Below are positions 1-9,538 of a stretch of DNA of 64,000 bases, piece by piece. The stretch covers positions 186,001-250,000 of the forward strand of contig RSEE01000047.1 of the NCBI GenBank assembly GCA_003971905.1, in the 5' to 3' direction. The notes below the pieces were generated by a model that worked only from the letters and a program-made list of their open reading frames with translations, did not search any database and was not told the DNA's origin. Source of the stretch: Moniliella sp. 'wahieum' (Eukaryota > Basidiomycota > Moniliellomycetes > Moniliellales > Moniliellaceae). Within the stretch, counting starts at the first letter, position 1. Every line of letters begins with the position of its first letter. The translations under genes and the position numbers were made by a program.

Positions 1-854
1 ATGAAGCCCCCCTCTGAACCAGCGGGGTTCTGGAAGGCGCGGATCAACTTGAGATTGTCAAATGCGTAGCGCCCCGGACCTGTCTTGACGGACAACTCGT
101 GACCAAACTGGCCATCCGCCTGGGCCGACTGCTTAGAAGCAAGCTGGGGGCTGGGGATGTCCTTGTTCTTGAACTCATAGTTTTGCAACGCGTACGAAGA
201 AGAGTACTCCATGAAAGGGAAATGACCCAGCTCGGTAGCCAATGCAACCAGAGGCTGCGCAATCGCGGCCGGCAACAGGTCGCGACCCGGTGCATACAGC
301 CCCGTCGCACGGAAAGCCTGATCGGTGGGCTCGAGCAAGTACGCCGAAGTCAGGAAGCACAGATCGCGGAACAGAGCCGAGAGAAGGTGGGTACGATCCA
401 CCCCCGGCACGATGAGCTTGCCGGCAATGACGTCCTGCACCGCCTGCAGTAAAGCAGCGCCATTGGCCGTGCCCTCCGGCCCATCAATCAAGGCCTTGTG
501 CACGGCCGGGCCAAACTCCCCCTTGGCCAGCAGTCCCGATGCGGTCGCATCAGTCTCCCCGGGCTGAACGATGGTCATGCGGTCCAGGAGCGTGCTGAGC
601 ACGTCGAACTCTTTGGGAAGCTGGGCAGCGGGCAGCGGATCCGAACGCGGAAGGAAGCCATGAGCGCGACCAAGAGTGAATTGGGGGAGCTTGGACTGCT
701 CTGAGGCGGGCAGCTCCTCAACGAAGAAAGTGCTGCCCTTGATGGTGTCGCCATTGGCAGCAGCGGCAGTGGCGAGGTGGCGGAGAGCCACCCGGTGGGA
801 ACGCGGGACCCGAAGAAGGGCAGCCCAGCGAGTAGCGTGCGCGATGGTAGACAT
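1..854 (-). CDS. Indoleamine 2,3-dioxygenase family protein, 5' part (runs off the window)
   Basis: The reading frame is open from an ATG at 854 to base 1, giving about 284 residues with no stop. Around residues 75-85 it has the early IDO motif (TLGRAHGFLPRSDPL). Around residues 205-225 it has the 'L..L...LG..P...YSSSYALQNY' block, and near the end 'FDNLKLIRAF...GSEGGF', matching the IDO core that precedes the proximal haem histidine. That histidine would lie outside the window. IDO opens the indole ring of tryptophan, the first step of the kynurenine route to NAD. The first 30 residues are Arg-, Leu- and Ala-rich and lack acidic residues, resembling a mitochondrial presequence, which is unusual for IDO. 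A divergent IDO paralogue is the main alternative. The family call rests on motif recall, not on an alignment. Confidence 0.72.
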   Translation of the reverse strand, partial: MSTIAHATRWAALLRVPRSHRVALRHLATAAAANGDTIKGSTFFVEELPASEQSKLPQFTLGRAHGFLPRSDPLPAAQLPKEFDVLSTLLDRMTIVQPGETDATASGLLAKGEFGPAVHKALIDGPEGTANGAALLQAVQDVIAGKLIVPGVDRTHLLSALFRDLCFLTSAYLLEPTDQAFRATGLYAPGRDLLPAAIAQPLVALATELGHFPFMEYSSSYALQNYEFKNKDIPSPQLASKQSAQADGQFGHELSVKTGPGRYAFDNLKLIRAFQNPAGSEGGF

Positions 855-2080
855 GGTTGTAGAAGTGGCGATGGCGATGAGAGAGAGCAAGTAAGGAGGA
901 GGGGGTGGGGTGGGGGTGTCGTCGAGCGGCAGTCCGGGCAGCATATTTATACCACTTCTTCCATTCCATATCGCTCACCTGTCTGGTCACACTCCACTGG
1001 GACGATAAGAAGAACTAGCACTGGGGCAGTGTCATGGGCTGTATCTCTATCGCTGTGGTGGTCGATCATTGATCGATCAACGCAATTAGTAACCCCAGCC
1101 GGCCATCCACCCCGCTTTCACAGCGCTGCTGCCGCCAAGAACTATAACCGGTAACCCACCTCGCCAGCCCGTGAGCGCAGCGTCGACTACGGTTGAGGCG
1201 CTGCGCCCCGCAACGACGCCGCCACCATCCAGGTCCTCAACGTCCCTACCACCTCCCCAACGCCCATCGCATCCTGCCCATCGGTCCCCGGATATGCGCT
1301 CTGACACGGCCCTTGCTGGCTTGGCCCGCGGAAACGGTGAGAAATTAAACATGCATGGCCGGCGCCGGCCTGCGGCGCCGGCCTCAAGTTAGTTTCATCT
1401 GCGTATATTGAACCTTTTGAATCAAGGGGTTTGATGTAGGTGGCGGGCAACTTCAACTCATTGTCGTCTCTACGCAACATGATATACGACTGAGAGCGCG
1501 GGACCGGCAGTGATGCTGATGCGCGAGAACGAAGTAACGAGTTCAGCGAGATAGCCAGCGCGGGAGCTCGCGCATATAGGCACGTTGTGACGCGTATGCT
1601 GCTGTGTTTGCAGACTAGTAATTGGAACTGTGACTCTCATCGACGATGGGAAGAGAAGAGACGTTGGCGGTGACGATCCGATCAAATAGTACTGACAAAA
1701 CGGTCTGCATAGTAGTATCACGAACGTTGCAGACCCCGCCTTCTACACTGCTGTGACGTTCATGAACACATATCTCCACGAAGCTGGAAGTATAGGGGTG
1801 GTATAAGCTTAGTCCCCACACAGTGGAAATGAGAAGATATATTGATTGGGCTTTCATGGAATCTGTGGGAGAACCCACTGACTACGTGAAAGAGGCCGAA
1901 ACCATAACGGGTGGATTTGTTTGGACAAAACAGAAATGAGAAAGGGCGCGGGAGAGAACCTGATGGTAGGTATATATACCGGCCATAGAAAGTCAAACAT
2001 GATGAAGTGGTCGTCGCAACGATGTATGAATGGCATCGATGACAGTGGACCCAGGGGCAGGAGATTGTGGCTCGACACAT
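855..2080. other. Intergenic region between two minus-strand genes
   Basis: About 1.2 kb with no convincing gene; the open frames are short and low-complexity. It should hold the promoter of the IDO-like gene at its left end and the 3' region of the aldehyde dehydrogenase at its right end. The only clear structure is a perfect GC-rich inverted repeat at 1357-1383. Confidence 0.6.
1357..1383. repeat. GC-rich perfect inverted repeat (hairpin)
   Basis: GGCCGGCGCCG at 1357-1367 is mirrored exactly by CGGCGCCGGCC at 1373-1383, with a 5-nt loop. No T-run follows, and the flanking genes are polymerase II units, so it is not called a terminator. Confidence 0.7.
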
Positions 2081-3726
2081 TCAAAGAAGCGAACAAAAAT
2101 CAAAGGGGTTGGGAGCATCAATGTTGATCGATACCGCCTTGACCTGAATATAGTTCTCCAAAGCATAGCTCGCGTTTTCGCGACCAATCCCTGAAGCCTT
2201 GTATCCGCCAAAGGGTACTTGAGCTGACAAAGCGTTGTATGTGTTGACCCACACCGACCCCGCCTGGAGCGCGTGGGCAGTCTTGAGCGCCTTGGAGATG
2301 TCGCGAGAGAAAACCCCAGCAGCCAGGCCGTACATCGAATCGTTGGCCTTTCGCAACAGCTCATTGTGGTCGTTGAATTTGTGGACCACCACCACCGGGC
2401 CAAAGATCTCCTCGCGGCTGATCACAGATTCTTCCGAGCAATCGGCAAAGATGGTGGGCTCAATGAACCAACCGTTGGGAGTGCCTTCTCCCACGTATCG
2501 TTCAGGAGGAAGAGGACCCCCACCAGTGACAAGCCTGCCTTCCGTCTTGCCAATCTCAATGTAGTTCAAGATGCGATCGTACTGCGCTTCACTGATTTGG
2601 GGGCCGGCATAGGTTCCCTCCACGAACGGGTCACCCACCTTGAGTTCATCAAACTTGACCTTGAGCGCAGCAAGGAAGGCTCGTAAATGGCCTCATGAAC
2701 ATAGATGCGAGTGCCAGCGCAGCAGTCTGGCCCATGTTGAAGTTGACCCCCATGGTGCACCACGATACAGCCTGTTCCAGGTCTGCATCGTCGAGAACGA
2801 CGGAGGGAGACTTTCCACCGAGTTCCAGCGTGACCTTCTTCAGGTTGGTGTCGGCCGCCGCCTTCATCACGATCCGGCCAACCCGCGTTGATCCCGTAAA
2901 GCAGACCTTGTCCACATCCATGTGTTCGGACAAGGCATTTCCTGCAGACGGGCCCAGACCGGTGACAAGGTTAACCACACCAGGGGGGAATCCAGCTTGG
3001 TGGATCAACTCGAAGAGCTTCAGAGCCGACAGGGCGTGTTTTCGGCTGATTTGAGGATCATTGTGTTGCCTGTAGCCAGAGCAGGGCCCAGCTTCCAAGC
3101 CATCAGCATCAGTGGGTAGTTCCAGGGTACGATCCCACCGCAAACGCCTACCGGCTCAAGACGAGTGTTGGAAAAGGTGCGGGTTCTCTCCCGACAGAAC
3201 TTGGCCCGAGTGCTTGTCTGCCCACCCGGCGAAGTAGCGAATCGCCTCCAAGAGTTGCGCAACATCAAATGCCTTGGAAATGGAGAAAGGCTTTCCATTG
3301 TCGATGGACTCGATAGCGGCCAACTCATCATAGTTGTCCTCAATGAGGCGAGCCAACTTGTTTAGCATAAGCGCGCGGTGAGGACCAGTGGTGTTCAGGC
3401 CCCAGGTAGTCTTGAATGCGCGCCGAGCTGCCTTGACAGCCTTGTCAATGTCGGCCGCATCGCCTTGCGAAATTTCGGCAAGGAGCTCTTTGGTGGCAGG
3501 GTTGTACACCTTCAACAGCTCCCCGCTCACGGCCGGCACCCATTCGCCGCTGGAATTGATAAGGTAATAGGTGAGCATGGGCTGGTTTTCCTATAAAAAG
3601 GGCCAGGGATAGAAGTGTATGGCCCCGAGGGAAGGGAAAGAGAAAAACGTACTCAATGTAGAGACCGCCACTGAAGCTTGAGGTCTGGCCATTGGGGAAC
3701 TGGAGGTTCACTTGAGGAGTGGTCAT
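2081..3726 (-). CDS. NAD(P)-dependent aldehyde dehydrogenase (class 1/2 type), with several frame breaks
   Basis: Oxidises aldehydes to acids. The first exon starts [13 protein letters not shown] at 3726. A GT-AG intron at 3550-3652 joins GGLYID to GEWVPAVSG. The family blocks follow in order: the [16 protein letters not shown] block, [15 protein letters not shown], the NAD-binding [19 protein letters not shown] with the catalytic Glu, the QDCCAGTR catalytic Cys block, EEIFGPVV and [13 protein letters not shown]. Length is about 500 residues, normal for the family. The protein must be read across three frames: I see single-base length changes in homopolymers near 3173 (T run), 3033 (C run), 2727 and 2679 (G runs). 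All conserved blocks survive in one or another frame, so I favour assembly error over a pseudogene. No targeting peptide is evident, suggesting a cytosolic enzyme. Confidence 0.9.
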
Positions 3727-5444
3727 TGCAGAGAGGAGAGGAAGGCGAGGGGCGATGGAGTGGTAGTGGATGTGTGGCTGGATGAGGGGTGGAGGTGGAG
3801 GTGCTTCCTGAAGGAGCTGGTGGTGGCATGCAGGGAAGGAAGAAGATGGTATATATAGCCCCAGAAAGTGCCACAGGTAAAGAAAAAGATGGGAGGGGGG
3901 ATACACTACAATACGTTTTGCCTAGCGCGATGGTGGCTCTCGGGTGCCAAAGCATGCATCTGCCGCAGCCAGCAGCCCAGTATGACACACCGATGCATGG
4001 CGCGACATACTGTATCCCCACACATGCCGCGTGAGACCCTTTCTGGCAGCAGCGTGCTATTCCGTATATGCGCCCCACAACAGTGACTATTTCTAAAGGA
4101 GTTCTATGGCTGGTCGCTTGTGTTTGCGGGGCAAAAATGTTACCGCCGAAGCCCAGAGCCGCAGGGGTAATAGACAGGATGATGATGTTTATTGCGCCAA
4201 CAAAGAGCCGCGAGAGCCGCGATGGGGAGACGGGTGGGGGTTAGGAGGGGTTAGGGCGGAAGGGGTGGCCCCAAAGGCGGCTAGTATGCCATAACAATCC
4301 TGCTACGATGACGCGGGAGAGTTTCGCTGTGGCTGCGGCGAGGGTCGACAGCGACTATCTCTTCACACAGCACGACGACTGTGGTATAATCGGATAGTAG
4401 TAGTCGCGCCTAACAGCGAGAGGAGGCGGGAGAGGTCTCCAACATGTTACCCCCGCCCACTGCGCAGCAGACGGCTCCTGGTGCCAACGGCTCCCGGTGC
4501 TACATACCAACTACTACTGCTGACCGGCTCCGGTTCAATGATCCCGACGGCTCCTGGCGCTTTCTCTTTTGCCCATTCCTTTCACCTTATATTTTCAGGC
4601 ACAGCCCATTTACCCCAGATCAAGCAGGCACTAGTCACGCGTCACGCGTCACGCGTCACGCGTCACGCGTCACGCGCCATCATCGAGGCGGATGGGCTGA
4701 CGGAGCCCACCAACAGGAGCGAGGGAACAGAGAAGATCGTCAGCGCATGTGTCGGCTTATTAGTCCACTGTACTGAGCCCCACACGATCTGCTCTTGACC
4801 AGAACCCGTGGCGGCAATAAGCCAATTCAATCGGCTCCGCCACCGGCTTCTGTTTCTCCAGCACAGCCAAGGCCAGGGGCTTTTCCCTCCTATAACAGAC
4901 AGACGCCTTCTCACCGGCGCCACCCCACATATGCACATTTTTTTTTATTCAGAGGTATCGCAAAACCCTTGCGCAAAATACTTCGAGTACACCACAGCTG
5001 CTTCAGCACTAGCAAGGCCGGGGCAGGGATGAGAGAAACGCGTCGCCTATCCTGATACTGCATAATATACTTAGTTCATCTTTTCTCAGTCCCACCATAC
5101 TAGTTAATTGTTGCTTGTGCGCAATCAACTAGCCAACGTTCAGCAGATACACGGAATCATGTTTTCTGTTATACCGCAATGACCTGGCCGCGGTCGAGGG
5201 AAGAGCTCTATATATTCAATTGACATCACATGAACTGCATGAACGACGCGCTCACACTCTCACGTCCAAAAGTGCGAAGAGGTCAGCAGCTGAGGAGAAA
5301 AGTAACATGTATAAGCGACAAATATATGGGCATATGAAAAGACAGAAACAATACCCCCGTCTTGATGAAGAGAAGGGGGGAGGGCGGGAGCAAAACAAAA
5401 CGACAGGCGGCCATAGTCGGACGGTGGTGTGAACGGTTGGTGTA
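3727..5444. other. Intergenic region upstream of the aldehyde dehydrogenase
   Basis: About 1.7 kb without a recognisable gene. It carries the promoter of the aldehyde dehydrogenase (left) and the 3' flank of the amino-acid permease (right). Small frames such as 4444-4798 are low-complexity and match nothing I know. A clean 7-bp tandem array lies at 4630-4678. Confidence 0.6.
4630..4678. repeat. Heptad array: ACTAGTC followed by ACGCGTC units
   Basis: Seven back-to-back 7-bp units: one ACTAGTC, five exact ACGCGTC, and one degenerate ACGCGCC. Both unit types are a palindromic hexamer plus a linker C. This is the cleanest homogeneous array in the window. Confidence 0.95.
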
Positions 5445-7727
5445 TTAGAAGAAAAAGTCGACAATCTTTTTCCAGAGAGGCAGTTGGCGGTATGCCTCGC
5501 GCTCCGCCTCCAGTTCCTCAAGCGTGGGTGCATCTCGGCGGCCAGTATCAATGTCAATGTCTTCCTGCTTGACCCACGAATGGGACCACCAACGACGCGG
5601 ACCATACCAGACAGGGAAGCGACCGATGTGTTTGACCTCCCAGTGGGAACGGAAGACCGCGTCCCAGTCCATCTCGCCAAAGAAGAGGAAAACAATCACT
5701 ACTGGAAGCGAGGTAAGCTTGGAAGAGAACGTCACGGCACGTTCACTACCCGCCATGCCATCAGCACCAATGGGGGCAATGGCAATGATGGCTTGGAAGA
5801 TAAGCACAAGCACGTTACTGTCCAGAAAAAAGGAGCCGAGTCAGTATCACCTCAACCCAGAAGGAAAGCATGCGCACATCAAGAGACCGTAGACGGCACC
5901 GATAATTCCGACGGGGGAGCGCCAGGGAATGAGTTCAACCGGACGGCCGGCTGCCTTCCAAGCGGCACGGAAGCGAATGTGGCAGATGCAAATAGTGCCT
6001 AAAGAATGGCGGAAGCTGTCAGTATTTGCTGGCATCATCAGCAGCTCAAGAAAGAAACGCACCCCAGGAGAAGATAACGGCCAAGCCACTGAGGGATAGA
6101 AGCCAGTTGAAGACGTCTAATGGATTGCTGAGTATACAAGGAACCCGAGGAAACCACACGCCAGGGACAAGGCCACCGCAGGCATAGGCCGCCCTTCCTT
6201 GTCAACGTAAGCAAACCAACGCGGGGCTTGACCGTTCTGTGCGAGCGCAACAAGTGTACTGGAAAAGGAGAGAGGTCAGGGTATCGGAAGGGAATACAGG
6301 GAAAAAGACCGGAAGTTCACATACCGGCTGGCCCCATATGTCGAAGTGTTGCCCACAGAAAGGGATGAAATCAGAATGACTGCGTTCACGATAGACGGTA
6401 ATGCGTGGATGCGGGCATGCTTAATGACGAGTACAAAGGGGAGAGCTGTTGGGGTCATTGCTGCTACCGCTAACCAGCGCTTTCTCGTGAGGGCTGATGT
6501 TGAGGGTGATAATAAAGAGAGAGCCAACGTAGAAGAGCATGATCCGCATGAAGATTTGACGGGACGCCTTCGGCACCGACTTGCGCGGGTTGATTGTCTC
6601 GGCCGCGGTGATCCCAATCATCTCAGTGCCCGAAAAACTGAATGCGGCGCTGACCAAGACGGAGCAGAAACCCTTGAAGCCGTTAAGGAAGGCACCGTCA
6701 TGGTCCCAGTACCGCAGCCCCACTGCATCATGGTTGGGTGCACCGCCAGCCGAGATGACAATACCGGCCACAATGAAACCCAAGGTCATGCTAACAAAGA
6801 AAGTGCGAGTCAACTGATGGTTCAACGTTCATGATGGAAGAGCAAGACATACATAATCTTGAGGACCGATCCAAACACCTCAAAGTCACCGTAGCCACGG
6901 ACACCAAAAACGTTGATAACAGCAATGATAACCCAGCATATAATGACCCACACGCCGGGCGAGACGTGTTGGTGCGGGTCCCAGAAAGCAATGATAATTG
7001 TAGCCGCGACCATTTCCAGCGGAAGAGTAACGAACCATTCCATCCAGTCTGAACAGGGCCAACTTGTGTAAACATGCGAGAACAGGCGATACTAAAAGAG
7101 AGAAGGAATACATACAGTTCCAGCCCATGGCAAAAGCCCCACGCGGGCGAGATAAAACGGGTCGAGTATGTCGAGAAGGAGCCAGAGACGGGAAAAATAA
7201 CAGCAAGTTCACCTAAGCACATGACGACCAGTATAGCATCGATCCAATCAAGCAGTAGTCGAGAATGAGAAAGCCGGGTCCACCACTGGCATATACTGAG
7301 CCAGAACCAATGTAGAGACCAGTACCGATGCTACCGCGAAAGCGATCATCTGGATGTGGAATTGGTTCAGCTTGCGCTTGAGACCAGGGTCATCTCCGTG
7401 AATGTCCTCGTGGAAGGAGGCAGTGCCAGCGGCCTTCACTATCCCATCAGCCTTTCCGAGGTGCAACGCTTTCATCGAGCGACGTCTTTTCAACAACACG
7501 GTCATCTGAAGTGGTGGCCTTGCTATATCAGGATAGTTACCCGGCTGAGCGTGCGCCGCTGCCGACTCGGGCGTGTCGATCAGAGGCGCTTGGTGCAGCT
7601 TGAAGCTGTCCAGCCATTCTTTGACGATGCCATGATCGATGGGCCAAATGGTGGCGAGGGATGGTGGGAAGAGAAGGCCGAGAGAAGACTGGGAGTGGAG
7701 GGTCGCGCGATTATACAACGACCGCAA
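5445..7727 (-). CDS. Amino-acid permease (fungal AAP/APC family)
   Basis: A plasma-membrane amino-acid/proton symporter of about 12 transmembrane helices. Visible blocks in order are GIVKEWLDSFK, 'LNQFHIQMIAF', 'GSIGTGLYIGSGSVYASGGP', 'MCLGELAVIFPVSGSFSTY', 'FVTLPLEMVAATIIIAFW', 'SFSGTEMIGITAAET', 'NPRKSVPKASRQIFMRI', and the typical C-terminal signature DIDIDTGRR. The stop lies at 5445. At least three short introns are visible; one of about 67 nt splits MGWN/YWMEW near 7050-7115. The frame must be shifted in several places, for example before GSIGTG, within the GAF/GWN block and near the SNPLDVFNW block, again at short homopolymers. The true start codon is not resolved; no in-frame ATG precedes GIVKEW, so an upstream exon or another length error is likely. 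Substrate specificity cannot be read from the sequence. Confidence 0.9.
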
Positions 7728-8216
7728 CGGGCGATAATCGATAAAGTGAGGTTAGAGACCTTATAGGTAACGAGGAACTTGGCTCTTTCCTCAGGCCCAG
7801 ACTCAAACACAAACTAGCCGTACGGCGGGAGTGTGAATGCCATCGACCGTTCATGTGTTGGCGAGAAGATCAAACAGGCGGCAGCACCAGACATTACTAG
7901 TCACTCTGATAAAGGGAGGAATAAAGAATCGTCGCGGTCCGTCTGTGTTCTGGGACGGACCGAAGCTCACGCGTCACACATCACGCGCTAGTGACTAGTG
8001 CTGTGACCGGTGATGCCTCAGCCTGAGGCTAGCGAGTCTCGGGGCCCAGGAGGTCAAATTAAAGGCCTCAAAGGTCAAGCTTCGAGCTCGAGGATAGTGA
8101 TGCATTCTGGCGTTCACCACGTTCACCCAAGGTCTATTATAGCCTGAAGGACCGCCAGGTAGAGGGGTGGGGTTGAAAATTATAATAGGCAGAAAACGTT
8201 CTTGGATGTTGACGTT

Positions 8217-8290
8217 GAAGCTTTGAAGCTTGGAAGCTTGACGTCGATGAACATTATCGATGTTTTATCGTTTAAGACGTTTAAGCTTTA
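8217..8290. repeat. AAGCTT/ATCGAT-type heptad-like tract
   Basis: Repeated AAGCTTTG, AAGCTTGG and AAGCTTGACG words are followed by ATCGAT and TTTAAG words. Spacing is close to 7 bp but imperfect. It looks like a decayed member of the heptad family. Confidence 0.6.
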
Positions 8291-8360
8291 GACTCGATGA
8301 TTCATCTTGGCCTTCTCCGCTCGGCCAGCCGCTCAGCTTGAGGCCAATGGGCAGCATATC

Positions 8361-8465
8361 CGTCACTAGTCACTCGCGGCCTAAGATCTAAGAGATCCCA
8401 TGTCACATGTCACAGGCCGCAGTCACTACTCACCGGTCACATGGTCACATGACACTCATCACGTG
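8361..8465. repeat. TCAC-type degenerate heptad tract
   Basis: Contains TCACTAG, TCACTCG, TCACATG (several), TCACAGG and TCACCGG, mostly 7 bp apart, interrupted by short unique stretches. Confidence 0.65.
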
Positions 8466-8635
8466 CTTCTGAATACTCGTACTCGGGCTGTACCAGGCCA
8501 TATGCTGTACCCGTTTCTAAGTTCCGCCCGTCGCCCCTTCCCACACTCAGTTACATGTATATTCATCCACACACCCCATCCCAGACTAGAAGGTACCAGC
8601 GCGGCGCAATCCAATCTCAAAAACAGCCGACACCA

Positions 8636-8713
8636 GTCACTAGCACTAGTCAAACTAGTCACTAGTCACCGGTCACAGGTCATCGGTATATCATGAATAT
8701 TGAATATTGAATC
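8636..8713. repeat. Mixed heptad array (CTAG, CCGG, ATAT centres) with hybrid units
   Basis: Units include TCACTAG, TCACCGG, TCACAGG and TCATCGG, and then TGAATAT repeats at the right end. TCACAGG and TCATCGG are not palindromic themselves. They look like the left half of one palindrome (ACA, ATC) joined to the right half of another (GGT). Confidence 0.85.
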
Positions 8714-9325
8714 CTGCACTCTTGCAATCAGAGGATCATTGAACGGCACGTGCGGACGCAAAACTGGATGAAAGGCAATGGTGTGGGGTTTTTGGTAAAG
8801 GGTGCATGTAGCTGGAGTCGGAGGGTGGACAGAAGGAGCGCAGACCGTGGATGGACCGTGGGTGCAATCTTCTTGCACAGATATACGGTCGTCGAGAGTG
8901 TTGAGCGACACGAGCAGTAAGATGTTGACGCGTTGACGACGCGATGTTGATCGTTTTCAATTTCCAACTCTCGATAGATCAGGCACGAAAGTCTCTTTTG
9001 CGTGCGCGTCACCTGTCCCTCCTCCCACTGTGTTACCATTTACCCCGTCTTTGGCCTGACTCTGGCCTCTCTCGTTTTAACGTTTCGGCCGGAGTGCCAG
9101 GCCCTCGGCCAATTACTGTGGAGATGGAGATATGCCCGGCCGTTTGATGCACCGAGCACAAACCGGTGGCAGTGGCCAATGCGGAGTTGAAATCGAAACA
9201 CGTTGGTTACGTACGCCGCCGCCGCTCTGCTGGCGCCTGCTGGCGCTGAGGCGCTGAGGCTGGGGGAGTACTGGGTGAGCCGATCCGATGAAGAGTGATT
9301 CAAGTGATTGCTGATGCATGTGGTG

Positions 9326-9405
9326 CATGAGCGCATGATGCATGAGCGCATGATGCATGAGCGCATGATGCATGAGCGCATGATGCATGAGCGCATGAGC
9401 GCATG
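9326..9405. repeat. 15-bp minisatellite built from ATGCATG and AGCGC words
   Basis: About five tandem copies of GCGCATGATGCATGA, some 130 nt upstream of the DHODH start codon. Each 15-mer combines one ATGCATG heptad with an 8-bp AGCGCATG word, so it appears to be a higher-order derivative of the heptad family. Antisense frames across it (MRSCIM repeats) are not protein. Confidence 0.9.
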
Positions 9406-9538
9406 GGCCTCCGAGGCTGAGGCTCAGCGGAGCGCTTACATAATACACTGAAGCCAGGAGTTCTGGCCTGTTCTGGCTCGCTGGCGGGCCACCTTCTGTT
9501 CTCTTGACAACTCTTGGCCTCTCCCGACGACCTGGGCC

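Larger units (their letters stand above)
7728..9538. promoter_or_regulatory. Divergent intergenic region between the permease and DHODH, rich in heptad repeats
   Basis: About 1.8 kb shared upstream region of a minus-strand permease and the plus-strand DHODH gene. No gene was recognised. It is one of the densest regions of 7-bp palindromic repeats (7967-8014, about 8210-8290, 8361-8465, 8636-8713, 9326-9405). It also has a 9-bp perfect hairpin, CGGTCCGTC (7935-7943) against GACGGACCG (7954-7962). Start-site elements could not be assigned. Confidence 0.6.

Noticed and set aside
2670-2740. Programmed frameshifting around the aldehyde dehydrogenase active-site Cys
   Set aside because: Two shifts within 50 bp plus two further ones, all at ordinary homopolymers and without a slippery-site pattern; sequence error fits better.
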